Assembly (NCBI GenBank): GCA_021812735.1
Contig: JAKAMV010000049.1
Coordinates: 1 to 22,426 of the forward strand
DNA length: 22,426 bases
From: Chloroflexota bacterium
GTDB taxonomy: Bacteria; Chloroflexota; Limnocylindria; Limnocylindrales; CSP1-4
Direction of reading: 5' to 3'
Below are positions 1-8,478 of this stretch, piece after piece. How positions within the stretch are numbered: position 1 is the first letter of the stretch; every line of letters starts with the position of its first letter. The notes beneath the pieces are model-generated. The model had not been told where the DNA came from. It searched no databases and worked only from the letters and a program-made list of their open reading frames with translations. The position numbers and the translations under genes are program-made.

Positions 1-11
1 CCCCCCCTGGG

Positions 12-29
12 GGCGGGGCGCGCCCCGCC
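12..29. repeat. 18-base perfect palindrome
   Basis: GGCGGGGCGCGCCCCGCC is its own reverse complement. It sits at the very start of the window, just before the hairpin at 64-97. It may be part of the 3' end of an upstream gene's transcript or a protein-binding site. Such palindromes are easier to get by chance in DNA this rich in G and C. Confidence 0.35.
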
Positions 30-195
30 ACTCCTGCGGCCGAGGCGCGCCCTGCCATTCCTGCGGGCGATCACCTGAGGCTTCAGGCGCCCGTTTTCGG
101 CGGCCACGGCCGTCGGCAATTCCTGGCGGTGATCGCTGCCAGCTCTGGCGGGTGCGCAGCAGGGCCAGGGCTCCGAAGTGATTGCCCCCAGGAAT
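30..195. repeat. Cluster of four imperfect 16-base repeats upstream of metK
   Basis: Three direct copies lie at 30-45 (ACTCCTGCGGCCGAGG), 57-72 (ATTCCTGCGGGCGATC) and 119-134 (ATTCCTGGCGGTGATC). A fourth copy lies on the opposite strand at 180-195 (reading ATTCCTGGGGGCAATC on the - strand). The last three match each other at roughly 12-14 of 16 positions. Copies 119-134 and 180-195 face each other and could form a long stem in RNA, about 15 pairs allowing G-U. The function is unknown. They may be operators, a small structured RNA or a dispersed intergenic element. I saw no further copies in this window. Confidence 0.45.
64..97 (+). terminator. Probable intrinsic terminator of an upstream + strand gene
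   Basis: The outer stem is CGGGCG (64-69) with CGCCCG (88-93). The inner stem is CCTGA (74-78) with TCAGG (83-87), with loop GGCT and a four-base bulge on the 5' side. TTTT follows at 94-97, which is rare in this GC-rich sequence. The gene it would end lies outside the window. Confidence 0.5.
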
Positions 196-381
196 GGCCG
201 GGCGGCGTTTCCGGGCCCCAGCCGAACGCGGCCATGGCCAGCTCGTCGGCGGTTTCGCAGCGTCCGCGTCGGCGTGCCCAAGCCGCCCGGTCGGCTGGCT
301 CGGCGCCAGCGCCCTGCCGCTGCCTGCTCCCGAGGCGGTTGATCCCCCGGATCGGGGTGCGCCCATCTCGGGGCCCTCTGC

Positions 382-387
382 TACGCT
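382..387 (+). promoter_or_regulatory. Candidate -10 box for metK
   Basis: TACGCT fits the TANNNT pattern seen before several genes in this window. Transcription would begin near 394, giving a leader of about 30 bases. No convincing -35 hexamer is visible. A GGGAG ribosome site at 417-421 precedes the ATG at 426. With this start, the repeats at 30-195 would lie upstream of the transcript. Confidence 0.4.
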
Positions 388-425
388 CGAGCCGGCAGCC
401 CTCCGCCGCGCCCTTTGGGAGTCTC

Positions 426-1616
426 ATGAGCATCATCGACGCCCCGCAGCACCTGTTCACGTCCGAGTCGGTGACCGAGGGCCACCCGGACAAGATGTGC
501 GATCAGATCTCGGACGCCATCCTCGACAGCATCCTGCGCATCGACCCGAGGGCGCGCGTCGCGTGCGAAGCGGCCACCACGACCGGGCTCGTGCTCGTGT
601 TCGGCGAGATCACCTGCGATGGTTACGTCGAGTTCCAGGACGTGGTGCGCGACACGGTCCGCGACATCGGCTACACGCGGGCGGACTACGGCTTCGACTA
701 CCAGACGTGCGGCACCATCGTCAGCGTCAAGTCGCAGTCTCCGGACATCGCCCAGGGCGTGGACGCCTCGCCGGCCCACGAGCAGGGCGCTGGCGACCAG
801 GGGATGATGTTCGGGTTCGCGTGCAACGAGACGCCCGAGCGCATGCCGCTGCCGATCGCCCTGGCACACCGCATGGCACGTCGGCTGGCCGAGGTGCGCA
901 AGGAGCGGTCGATCCCGTACCTTCGCCCCGACGGGAAGACGCAGGTCACCGTGGAGTACGCCTACGGGAAGCCGGTGGCGGTGCGGACGGTCGTGGTCTC
1001 CTCCCAGCACGACCCCGACGCCACGCACGACCGGATCACCGACGACGTCGTCGAGCAGGTCATCCTGCCCTCGATTCCGGCTGAACTTCGGGTCCAGGAT
1101 CCGGTCATGCACGTCAATCCGACCGGCCGGTTCGTGATCGGCGGACCGATGGGCGACGCGGGTCTGACGGGTCGCAAGATCATCGTCGACTCCTACGGCG
1201 GCATGGCGCGCCACGGCGGCGGCGCGTTCTCGGGCAAGGACCCGTCCAAGGTGGACCGCTCGGCGGCCTATGCCGCGCGCTGGGTCGCGAAGAACGCTGT
1301 CGCGGCCGGGCTGGCCGATCGCTTCGAGGTCGAGGTGGCCTACGGCATCGGCATCGCGAAGCCGATCTCGGTCTCGATCGAGACGTTCGGCACGGGCAAG
1401 GTGCCCGACGACCGGATCCTCGCGCTGATCCACCGCCACTTCGACCTGCGGCCGGGCGCCATCATCCGCGACCTCGACCTGCTCCGGCCCATCTACCGGC
1501 AGACGGCCGCCTACGGGCACTTCGGGCGCACGGACCTCGACCTGCCCTGGGAGCGCACCGACCGGGCCGCGGCTCTGGCCGCGGACGCCGGCCTGCCGGA
1601 ACCGCCGGCGGACTGA
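426..1616 (+). CDS. metK: S-adenosylmethionine synthetase
   Basis: This 396-residue cytoplasmic enzyme makes S-adenosylmethionine from methionine and ATP, the methyl donor for the cell. The length is normal for the family. Signatures visible are GHPDK (residues 19-23, with the catalytic His20), [28 protein letters not shown], and the phosphate-binding [19 protein letters not shown] with Lys271. The start was set at 426 because the conserved N-terminus ([15 protein letters not shown]) begins there and GGGAG lies just upstream. The frame is open back to 129, but the extra residues are low-complexity and unlike MetK. The histidine kinase gene follows 40 bases downstream and may share the transcript. 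I saw no recognised SAM riboswitch upstream. Confidence 0.97.
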   Translation: MSIIDAPQHLFTSESVTEGHPDKMCDQISDAILDSILRIDPRARVACEAATTTGLVLVFGEITCDGYVEFQDVVRDTVRDIGYTRADYGFDYQTCGTIVSVKSQSPDIAQGVDASPAHEQGAGDQGMMFGFACNETPERMPLPIALAHRMARRLAEVRKERSIPYLRPDGKTQVTVEYAYGKPVAVRTVVVSSQHDPDATHDRITDDVVEQVILPSIPAELRVQDPVMHVNPTGRFVIGGPMGDAGLTGRKIIVDSYGGMARHGGGAFSGKDPSKVDRSAAYAARWVAKNAVAAGLADRFEVEVAYGIGIAKPISVSIETFGTGKVPDDRILALIHRHFDLRPGAIIRDLDLLRPIYRQTAAYGHFGRTDLDLPWERTDRAAALAADAGLPEPPAD

Positions 1617-1656
1617 GCCGCCGCGCTGCCGACGAGCCGACCCAGGGATCGAGGGG

Positions 1657-3951
1657 ATGGGCGAGACGCTTCGGGGTCGCGAGCAGGCGCTTGCACTCGG
1701 CGGTCTGCAGGCCGTCTTCGACGCCAACATCATCGGGATCGCGATCTCCGATCCCGACGGGCGGATCGTGGCCGCCAACGACTCCTACCTCGCCACGCTC
1801 GGCTTCTCACGGGCCGACCTAGCCGAGGGCCGCGTCGACTGGCGGACGGTCACGCCCCCCGAGTACGCCGAGGCGGACGCCAAGGCGCTCGACGAGTTCG
1901 CCCGGCGGGGCGTCTCGCCGCCGTTCGAGAAGGCGTACCTCCACCCCGACGGCCGACGCGTGCCGGTGGTCCTGGCCAGCGCCCGGATCCCGGAGACGGG
2001 CGGCATGGCCACCTTCGTGCTCGACATCAGCGGGCAGAAGGAGGCCGAGGAGGCGCTGCGGCGGAGCGAGGAGCGCTACCGGGAGCTGTTCGACGCGGCC
2101 GCCGCTGCGACCTTCGTCATCGACCGCGAGACGCTGCGCATCCTGGACGCGAACCGCATGGCGAACGCCCTCTACGGCTACACCCGCGATGAGCTGCTGC
2201 GCCTCACGGCGGCCGACCTCTCGGCGGAGCCTGAGGCCAGCGCGCGGTTCATCCGCTCGGTCATGGCGCGGCCGGGGAGCGACCCGCAGGTGGGCGAGCG
2301 CCTCCACCGGAGGAAGGACGGCTCGGTGTTCCCGGTCGAGTTCACCGCGCGCGTCCTCGAACGCGAGGGCCGCCAGGTCGTCCTGGTGGGCACCCGGGAC
2401 ATCACGCACCGACGGGCGGCCGAGGAGGCGATCCGGCAGCGCGCCCTCATCCTCAACGCCGCGCCGTTCGGCCTCACGGTGCACGCGAGCGACGGGCGGA
2501 TGCTGTACGCGAATCCCCGCGCGGCGGCGATGCACGGCTACGGGGTGGAGGAGTTCGCAGCGCTGCCGCCGGCGAGCTACATGTCGGCGGGCGGAATCGC
2601 CGAGCTTCCGGGCGGCGCGCACGCCCCCTGGGGCCGGGGGATCGCGACCTACGAGGCGACGCACGTCCGCAAGGACGCCTCGCCGCTCGCGGTGGAGGTC
2701 ACGGTCGTCCCGACGACGTGGGACGGGGCCGAGGCCGTGCTCGCCATCACGCTCGACGTCACGCAGCGGCGGCAGGCCCAGGCGGCCGTGGACCAGGCGC
2801 AGCGCGCGGAGATGGTCGGCCGCCTCGCGGGCGGCGTCGCCCACGACTTCAACAACCTGCTGACCGCCGTCGGGGGTCATGCGGAGTTCATCCTCGAGAC
2901 CCTCGCCCTCGACGACCCGCGCCGGCCCGACGTGACCTCGATCCTCGACGCCACGGCACGGGCGGCCGATCTCACCCGGCAGCTGCTGGCCATCGGGCGG
3001 CGCGAGTTCCTCAACCCGAGCATCTGCGTGCCGGGCGACCTCGTGGAGCGGCTGCGGCCGATGCTCCGGAGCCTCGTGCCGGCCGACGTCTACCTGGTGC
3101 TGCGGCTGGACCCGACGCGAACCCGCGTGCGCGTGGACCGCGACCGGCTCGACAGCGCGCTCATCAACCTGGTCCTCAACGCCCGGGACGCGATGACCGG
3201 CAGCGGGACCCTCACGGTCGCCACGGAGGCCGTTCGGCTCGAGGCAGGCGACAACCGCCTGCGGGATGCTGCGGCTCCCGGAGACTACATGCGAGTGTCG
3301 GTGGGCGATACGGGGCAGGGGATCACGAAGGACCTGCTGCCCCACATCTTCGAGCCGTTCTTCACCACCAAGGCGCTCGGCCGCGGCTCGGGCCTGGGGC
3401 TGCCGTCGGTTGAGGGCTTCCTCGCGCAGTCCGGCGGCTGGGTCGCCGTGGACACGGCGCCGGGCGTCGGCTCGGTCTTCTCGCTGTACCTCGCTGCGGT
3501 GCCCGAGCCGGCCGTGGAGGAGGCGCCGTCCCCGGGGCCCGGCGTCTCGGCCGGCGGCGGCGAGACCGTCCTGCTGGTGGACGACGAGGTCGCGGTGCGC
3601 GCGATCACGGCCCGCCTGCTGCGCCAGCTCGGCTACCGCGTGATCGAGGCGGCAGACGGCGACGAGGCGGTCGACATCAGCCGTCGCACGCGGCTGGACG
3701 CGCTCGTGAGCGACGTCGTGCTGCCGGGCCTGTCGGGCCCCGACCTCGCCGCGCGCTGCCAGGCCGTCCAGCCCGGCCTGCCCGTGCTGCTGATGTCGGG
3801 GTACGCGCGCGAGTCGCTCCTGGACGAGGGCCGATCGATCGCCGGCTCGTCGTTCCTGGCCAAGCCGTTCACGCTCGAGGTGCTCGGGCAGCGGCTCCGG
3901 GACCTTCTCGCTGCGCACCCCGTCGAATCGTCCGGCCCCGACACCGGATAG
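1657..3951 (+). CDS. Hybrid sensor histidine kinase, three PAS domains plus receiver
   Basis: This is a 764-residue signalling kinase with no membrane segment, so probably cytoplasmic. Order: PAS at about 15-125, PAS at 135-250, PAS at 258-372, HisKA with the phospho-acceptor His396 in GGVAHDFNNLL, and an ATPase domain (N box near 505, DTGQGI from Asp551, FEPFFTTK, GRGSGLGL near 578). A C-terminal receiver follows with Asp642/Asp643, phospho-acceptor Asp686 (SDVVLPGLSG) and Lys736 (LAKPF). All catalytic residues appear intact. There is no DNA-binding output domain and no cognate regulator next door, so the partner and signal are unknown. The start at 1657 is the only ATG before the first PAS. 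AGGGA at 1644-1648 is a possible ribosome site. The stop lies 4 bases from the convergent potC stop. Confidence 0.93.
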   Translation: MGETLRGREQALALGGLQAVFDANIIGIAISDPDGRIVAANDSYLATLGFSRADLAEGRVDWRTVTPPEYAEADAKALDEFARRGVSPPFEKAYLHPDGRRVPVVLASARIPETGGMATFVLDISGQKEAEEALRRSEERYRELFDAAAAATFVIDRETLRILDANRMANALYGYTRDELLRLTAADLSAEPEASARFIRSVMARPGSDPQVGERLHRRKDGSVFPVEFTARVLEREGRQVVLVGTRDITHRRAAEEAIRQRALILNAAPFGLTVHASDGRMLYANPRAAAMHGYGVEEFAALPPASYMSAGGIAELPGGAHAPWGRGIATYEATHVRKDASPLAVEVTVVPTTWDGAEAVLAITLDVTQRRQAQAAVDQAQRAEMVGRLAGGVAHDFNNLLTAVGGHAEFILETLALDDPRRPDVTSILDATARAADLTRQLLAIGRREFLNPSICVPGDLVERLRPMLRSLVPADVYLVLRLDPTRTRVRVDRDRLDSALINLVLNARDAMTGSGTLTVATEAVRLEAGDNRLRDAAAPGDYMRVSVGDTGQGITKDLLPHIFEPFFTTKALGRGSGLGLPSVEGFLAQSGGWVAVDTAPGVGSVFSLYLAAVPEPAVEEAPSPGPGVSAGGGETVLLVDDEVAVRAITARLLRQLGYRVIEAADGDEAVDISRRTRLDALVSDVVLPGLSGPDLAARCQAVQPGLPVLLMSGYARESLLDEGRSIAGSSFLAKPFTLEVLGQRLRDLLAAHPVESSGPDTG

Positions 3952-3955
3952 GCCG

Positions 3956-4873
3956 CTACCTCTCGAGAATCCCGAGCGGCGTGCTGCCGCGCTCGCCCGA
4001 CGCCCTGGCCTGGCGCGCGAGGACCGCCTGGCCGATCACGAGCAGCGTGAAGGTCACCAGCAGCATCATCGCGGCGATCGCGTTGGTCAGCGGCGTGATG
4101 CCCTGGTGGATCTGGCCGAACACGAACAGCGGCAGCGTCTGGGTGCGCCCGTTCACGAACGACGAGATGACGTAGTCGTCGAAGCTGAACGTGAACGAGA
4201 GCAGGAAGCCCGCCACGATCGCGGGCAGGAGCTGCGGGAAGGTCACCTGGCGGAAGGTGCGCCACGGCGTCGCGAACAGGTCGTAGCTCGCGTCCACCAG
4301 CGTCCGGTCCATGCCGGACAGGCGGGCGCGCACGATCAGCAGCACCAGGCTCAGGTTGAACAGCACGTGGGCCACGATGATCGACCACGCCCCGAGCGTG
4401 ACCTGGGGGGCGTCCGCGCTGCCGCTGGCGAGGAACTCCAGCCACGGGTTCGCCCAGTCGCGCAAGCCCGAGAACAGCACCAGGGATGCGAGCGCGATCA
4501 CGATCTCGGGGATGATCACCGACACGAACGTCAGGGCGTCGAAGAACATCCGCGTGCGCTTGCCGACGCGCTGGAGCCCGAGCGCCGCCATCGTGCCGAA
4601 CGCCGTCGCCAGGACCGCGTTGACGAACGCGATCTGGAGGCTGTTCACGAGGGCCCGCTGCACCGTGAGGTCCGTGAGGGCCCGCTGATACCACTTGAGG
4701 CTGAACCCCTCCCAGTCGGTCACGTACCGTGTCGTGCCGTTGAAGCTGAACACGACCACGACCGCGATCGGCAGGAACAGGAACACGTACACCAGGCCGG
4801 CCTGCATCCGGAACCAGCCCTCGACGACCGGCGCCCACCGGTCGGTCGCGGGGCGCATCGGACGGGCGGTCAC
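3956..4873 (-). CDS. potC: Spermidine/putrescine ABC transporter permease PotC
   Basis: A 305-residue inner-membrane permease, last gene of the potA-potD-potB-potC operon. It has an N-terminal membrane segment (VYVFLFLPIAVVVVFSFNG), a PotC-like region FSLKWYQRAL, further hydrophobic segments, and the ATPase-contact EAA loop (DASYDLFATPWRTFRQVTFP) followed by FDDYVISSFVNG, typical of PotC. The start is set at GTG 4873, 25 bases after the potB stop. ATG 4858 is an alternative and neither has a clear ribosome site. The substrate class is inferred from family and operon. Binding-protein details would be needed to separate spermidine, putrescine or a related cation. Confidence 0.9.
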   Translation of the reverse strand: MTARPMRPATDRWAPVVEGWFRMQAGLVYVFLFLPIAVVVVFSFNGTTRYVTDWEGFSLKWYQRALTDLTVQRALVNSLQIAFVNAVLATAFGTMAALGLQRVGKRTRMFFDALTFVSVIIPEIVIALASLVLFSGLRDWANPWLEFLASGSADAPQVTLGAWSIIVAHVLFNLSLVLLIVRARLSGMDRTLVDASYDLFATPWRTFRQVTFPQLLPAIVAGFLLSFTFSFDDYVISSFVNGRTQTLPLFVFGQIHQGITPLTNAIAAMMLLVTFTLLVIGQAVLARQARASGERGSTPLGILER

Positions 4874-4898
4874 CGGGCGGCCCGCATCGCGCGGCGGG

Positions 4899-5786
4899 TC
4901 ACAGGACGCTCACGTCGCGGCCGCCGCGGTTGCGCGTGGTGGTCCAGACGTAGAACGTCACGCTCACGAGCATGATGAAGATCAGGGTGACGGCCTTCGC
5001 CGAGCCCGCGGGCCAGTTGCGCGAGCCCAGGAAGTCGAGCTGCAGGACGTTGCCGATCAGGAACACCTTGCCCAGCCCGAGGATCGACGGGATCACGTAC
5101 TCGCCCATCAGCGGGATGAACACGAGGATGCTGCCCGTGATCAGCCCCGGCATGGTGATCGGCAGCGTGATCTGCCGGAACGTGGCCCACCGGCTCGCCC
5201 CCAGGTCCTTGGAGGCCTCGAGCAGCGTCGGGTCGAGCCGCTCGAGCGTGACGTACAGCGGGAACACCATGAGCGGCAGGTAGTTGTAGACGATCCCGAG
5301 CAGGATCGCCCACGGCGAGCCCAGGATCGAGACGTCGACGCCGGTGAGCGCCTGGATCCAGCCCTCCACCCCGTCCGGGCCGAGGATGATCAGCCAGGCG
5401 ATGGTGCGGATCAGGAAGCTCGTCCAGAACGGGATCACCAGCAGGACGAGCAGCAGGGTCTTGTGCTTCCCGGCCCGCGTCGCCAGGTAGTAGGCGAACG
5501 GGAAGCCGATCAGCAGGCACGCGAGCGTGCCGGTGACCGCGATCCACAGGCTCAGGATGAACGGGTCGGCGCGGGCGAACAGCGTCCCGTAGTTGTCGAG
5601 CACCAGCGCGGGCGCGTACCCGCCGTCGGGTCCCCGGACACCGAAGCTGTAGACCACGACGATGGCGAGCGGCAGGACCAAGAGGACGAGGTACCAGAAG
5701 GTCGCGGGCAGCAGCAGGGCCGTCGTGAGCAGTCCGCCGCCGGTCGTCCGGGGGCTTCGGGCGGCGGCCCGGGGCTGGGCGCTCAG
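4899..5786 (-). CDS. potB: Spermidine/putrescine ABC transporter permease PotB (non-standard start)
   Basis: An inner-membrane permease with the EAA loop EASKDLGASRWATFRQITLP followed by FIPLMGEYVIPSILG, as in PotB. The first standard start in frame is TTG at 5681, but that would cut the first membrane segment in half. The frame stays open back to 5868 and codes for a convincing N-terminus (LLLPATFWYLVLLVLPLAIV), yet contains no ATG, GTG or TTG. I therefore place the start at CTG 5786, four bases after the potD stop, with AGGGGTG as a ribosome site. That gives 295 residues, normal for PotB. A one-base assembly error is the alternative: a GTG overlapping the potD stop (5794) is out of frame by one base. 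Confidence 0.85.
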   Translation of the reverse strand: MSAQPRAAARSPRTTGGGLLTTALLLPATFWYLVLLVLPLAIVVVYSFGVRGPDGGYAPALVLDNYGTLFARADPFILSLWIAVTGTLACLLIGFPFAYYLATRAGKHKTLLLVLLVIPFWTSFLIRTIAWLIILGPDGVEGWIQALTGVDVSILGSPWAILLGIVYNYLPLMVFPLYVTLERLDPTLLEASKDLGASRWATFRQITLPITMPGLITGSILVFIPLMGEYVIPSILGLGKVFLIGNVLQLDFLGSRNWPAGSAKAVTLIFIMLVSVTFYVWTTTRNRGGRDVSVL

Positions 5787-5790
5787 CGGA

Positions 5791-7026
5791 TCACCCCTGC
5801 TTGAACTGGGCCCAGATGTCGGCGCGCTGCTGATTGCCGCTCTGGTCGGTTGCGACGGACAGGAGGCTCAGCTCGCTCTCGGGTACGTAGACCGCCGGGT
5901 TGTTCGCGAAGTCGGGCGGCAGGAGCGGCTTGGCCGCGTCGTTGCAGCTGGCGTAGCCGGCGTAGAGGCTCTCGGTCACCTGCTGCTTGGGGTCCTGGAT
6001 CCAGTTGAGGAACGCGTAGGCGGCATTGGGGTCCGGCGCCCCGGCGAGCAGCACCCACGTGTCCACCCAGAAGATCGTGCCCTCCGTGGGGATCGCCCAG
6101 CCGGTGTCCTTGTACTTGCCCGACGGGTCGGACTGGAGGACGTACGCCGAGCCGTTCCAGGCCAGGCCCAGGACGGCCGCTTCCTTCTGCAGGGTGGTCG
6201 AGTAGTTGTCCGAGTCGATCGACTGTAGGTGCGGCCGCAGCGCCATGAGCTCCTGGCGGGCGATCTCGAGCTCGTTGTGGTCGGTCGTGTTCACGTCGAA
6301 GCCGTGGAGCCGGAGCGGCGCGACGAAGACGTCGCCGGGCGAGTCCACCACGAACGTCTTGCCCGAGTACTTGGTCTTGGCCAGGTCGAAGAAGTCCTTC
6401 CACGAGGTCATCGGGTCGGTCATCTGGTTGCCGCGGTAGATGATCCCCGTGGTCCCCCAGTCCTTCGGGACGATGTAGTCGTCGTTGGGGTCGAAGGGCA
6501 GGGTCAGGAACCGCTGGTTCACCAGCGACAGGTTCGGCAGGCGGCCCTTGTCGAGCTTCTGCAGGAACCCCTGCTTCGCGAGCGTGGCCGAGAACTCGGC
6601 CGTCGGCACCGCGATGTCGTACTGGCCCTTGCCGCCCGCCTGGAGCTTGGCCAGCATCTCCTCGTTCGAGGCGAACGTGGTCTGGGTCAACGTCAGGCTG
6701 AACTGGTCCTGGAACGCGGTCAGGTTGTCGGGGCTGAAGTAGTCGGACCAGTTGTAGAGGTACAGGTTCTGCTCGAGCGCGTACGAGGGCACCGGCGTAG
6801 CCGCGGGCGCCGCGGTCGGCGCGGCGCTCGCTCCGGCGCTTGCGGGCGGGGCTGGCGTCGGGGCGCTGCTCGCGGCCGCCTGACTGGGCGGCTGCGACGG
6901 CACCGACGGGGCGCAGGCCGCGAGGAACGCGGCGGTGCCGGCCAGCGCGGCGCCGGTCATGAACCGCCGGCGGCTGATCGTCGCCCTCGCGATGTCGAGC
7001 TGGTACTGCCGCAGCGCCTCGTCCAT
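5791..7026 (-). CDS. potD: Polyamine-binding lipoprotein PotD, Tat-exported
   Basis: This 411-residue extracytoplasmic solute-binding protein delivers its ligand to PotBC. The N-terminus has a twin-arginine signature (SRRRF, residues 18-22) and a lipobox ending at Cys38 (FLAAC), so it is probably Tat-exported and lipid-anchored. An Ala/Pro/Ser linker to about residue 80 is followed by the binding domain, which opens LYLYNWSDYFSPDNL as in PotD/PotF proteins and includes FVVDSPGDVF and GWAIPTEGTIFWVDTW. A strong ribosome site, AAGGAGGA, lies 6-7 bases before ATG 7026. The gene starts 54 bases after the potA stop. Confidence 0.93.
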   Translation of the reverse strand: MDEALRQYQLDIARATISRRRFMTGAALAGTAAFLAACAPSVPSQPPSQAAASSAPTPAPPASAGASAAPTAAPAATPVPSYALEQNLYLYNWSDYFSPDNLTAFQDQFSLTLTQTTFASNEEMLAKLQAGGKGQYDIAVPTAEFSATLAKQGFLQKLDKGRLPNLSLVNQRFLTLPFDPNDDYIVPKDWGTTGIIYRGNQMTDPMTSWKDFFDLAKTKYSGKTFVVDSPGDVFVAPLRLHGFDVNTTDHNELEIARQELMALRPHLQSIDSDNYSTTLQKEAAVLGLAWNGSAYVLQSDPSGKYKDTGWAIPTEGTIFWVDTWVLLAGAPDPNAAYAFLNWIQDPKQQVTESLYAGYASCNDAAKPLLPPDFANNPAVYVPESELSLLSVATDQSGNQQRADIWAQFKQG

Positions 7027-7080
7027 CGAGCGTCCTCCTTGGATCGGTCCGGTTCAGGGAGTTGGGTCGCTGGTCCGGTG

Positions 7081-8235
7081 TCAGGAGGTGAGCACGAGGG
7101 CCGCATCCTTGTGCCACCACACGCAGACGGACTCGCCCGGGCCGAATGCCCGGGTCGCCTGGCCGAGTGACTGCGCCTGGACGCGCGTGATGAGCTCACC
7201 CATGCCGGGCACGTCCACGCGGTACTCGTTCTGGTCGCCGAGGTAGGTGCCGCTCAGCACACGGCCGGGCAGGCCTGCCCAGCCGGGCTCCTCGGCGGGC
7301 GGGGCGGCGCCCTCGCCAGTCAGCAGCACGCTCTCCGGGCGCAGGGCCAGCGTGACCGCCGCCCCGGCGGCCGGGCGATCGCCGTTGGTCAGGCGGCCTG
7401 CGAAGCGGAGGCCGCCGTCGATCTCGACGCCAAGGGCGCCCGACGCATCCGGCGCGCCGGTCGTCTTGGCTTCGATGAAGTTGGAGCTGCCGATGAAGCC
7501 CGCGACGAACCGGTTGACCGGGTTCTGGTAGAGCGACTCGGGCGCGCCCTGCTGCTGGATGCGACCGTCGCGCATGACGACGATCACGTCGCTCATCGTC
7601 AGCGCCTCCTCCTGGTCGTGGGTGACGTAGATGAAGGTGATCTGGACCTCGTGCTGGATCTGCTTGAGCTCGATCTGCATCTCGTGCCGGAGCTTGCGGT
7701 CGAGGGCGCCCAGCGGCTCGTCGAGCAGCAGCACGGCGGGCTGATTGACGAGGGCTCGGGCGAGGGCGACGCGCTGCTGCTGCCCGCCCGACAGCTCCCA
7801 GGTCCGGCGGTTCTCGTAGCCGCCGAGGCGCACCAGCTCCAGCGCCTCGCCAACGCGCCGCGCCTCCTCCGCCTTTGAGGTCCTCCGCTGGCGCAGGCCG
7901 TAGCCCACGTTGCGGGCCACGTTCATGTGCGGGAACAGCGCGTAGTTCTGGAAGACCGTGTTGACGTTGCGGTGGTAGGGCGGCACGCCGGCCACGGGCG
8001 CCCCGGCCAGGTAGATCTCGCCCGCGGTCGGCTGCTCGAAGCCGGCGATCATCCGGAGGGTGGTCGTCTTGCCGCAGCCGGACGGGCCCAGGAACGAGTA
8101 GAACTCGCCGCGCTGGACGGAGAGGTCCATCGCGTCCACGGCCGTGACGTCGCCGAACCGCTTGGTCACCTTGTCGATCCTGACGTCGGACGCATCGCCG
8201 ATGCCGGGGGTGAGCGGGCCCGCGGTGTCGGTCAT
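7081..8235 (-). CDS. potA: Polyamine ABC transporter ATPase PotA
   Basis: A 384-residue ATPase that drives the importer, first gene of the operon. Motifs in order are Walker A GPSGCGKTT (50-58), Q-loop Gln96, signature LSGGQ (148-152), Walker B LLLDEP (169-174) and switch His206 (THDQEEA). A TOBE-type C-terminal domain (about 270-384, with LALRPESVLL) is typical of PotA/MalK ATPases. ATG 8235 was chosen because the family's conserved region begins soon after it. The frame is open further upstream, but that sequence has no homology-like features and runs through the promoter. A promoter is visible at 8302-8331. Confidence 0.94.
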   Translation of the reverse strand: MTDTAGPLTPGIGDASDVRIDKVTKRFGDVTAVDAMDLSVQRGEFYSFLGPSGCGKTTTLRMIAGFEQPTAGEIYLAGAPVAGVPPYHRNVNTVFQNYALFPHMNVARNVGYGLRQRRTSKAEEARRVGEALELVRLGGYENRRTWELSGGQQQRVALARALVNQPAVLLLDEPLGALDRKLRHEMQIELKQIQHEVQITFIYVTHDQEEALTMSDVIVVMRDGRIQQQGAPESLYQNPVNRFVAGFIGSSNFIEAKTTGAPDASGALGVEIDGGLRFAGRLTNGDRPAAGAAVTLALRPESVLLTGEGAAPPAEEPGWAGLPGRVLSGTYLGDQNEYRVDVPGMGELITRVQAQSLGQATRAFGPGESVCVWWHKDAALVLTS

Positions 8236-8301
8236 GGTCGGGGCAGTCCTCGGGGTGACGCGCGGCGGTGGACCAGGCGGGCCTGGACCGACGTTCCGCG
8301 G

Positions 8302-8331
8302 ATCGTACGAAGATGCAACTGTTCGCGTCAA
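8302..8331 (-). promoter_or_regulatory. Promoter of the potADBC operon
   Basis: Read on the - strand, TTGACG (8331-8326) and TACGAT (8307-8302) are separated by 18 bases, a good sigma-70-type match. Transcription would begin near 8295, leaving a leader of about 60 bases before potA. This is the only place in the window where both hexamers are clear. The gap 8236-8478 otherwise holds only the manC -10 box. Confidence 0.6.
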
Positions 8332-8466
8332 CGTGTTGTCGCGCGATTTCGCCACGGACTTCGCACGTCTCGCCATCCGGAACGAGGCGATTCGCACGCT
8401 CCGCGCGCAGGGCTGCGCGGCTGGCGCGGCGGCCCGCCCCGGGTCCGTGCGGCCCCCTGGGGTCCG

Positions 8467-8472
8467 TAGAAT
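8467..8472 (+). promoter_or_regulatory. -10 box for leaderless manC
   Basis: TAGAAT lies exactly 6 bases before the ATG at 8479, so transcription should start at or very near the start codon. There is no ribosome site. The same TANNNT/CANNAT-N6-ATG layout occurs at 16260 and 21620. Confidence 0.55.
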
Positions 8473-8478
8473 GGCCGG

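Noticed and set aside
1..425. SAM riboswitch before metK
   Set aside because: I looked for the known SAM-responsive cores and found no convincing match. The paired repeats at 119-195 do not resemble them, and the likely promoter lies downstream.
83..493. Open frame of 136 codons on the - strand overlapping the metK start
   Set aside because: Composition is random Arg/Pro/Gly-rich, it overlaps the conserved MetK N-terminus, and it has no ribosome site or motif.
1819..3918. Long open frame (about 700 codons) antisense to the histidine kinase gene
   Set aside because: It is the mirror of a real gene in high-GC DNA, full of Arg, Val and Asp repeats with no domain. The sense frame has intact kinase motifs.
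7618..8469. Small + strand open frames opposite potA
   Set aside because: They are mirrors of the ATPase gene with no start signals or domains.
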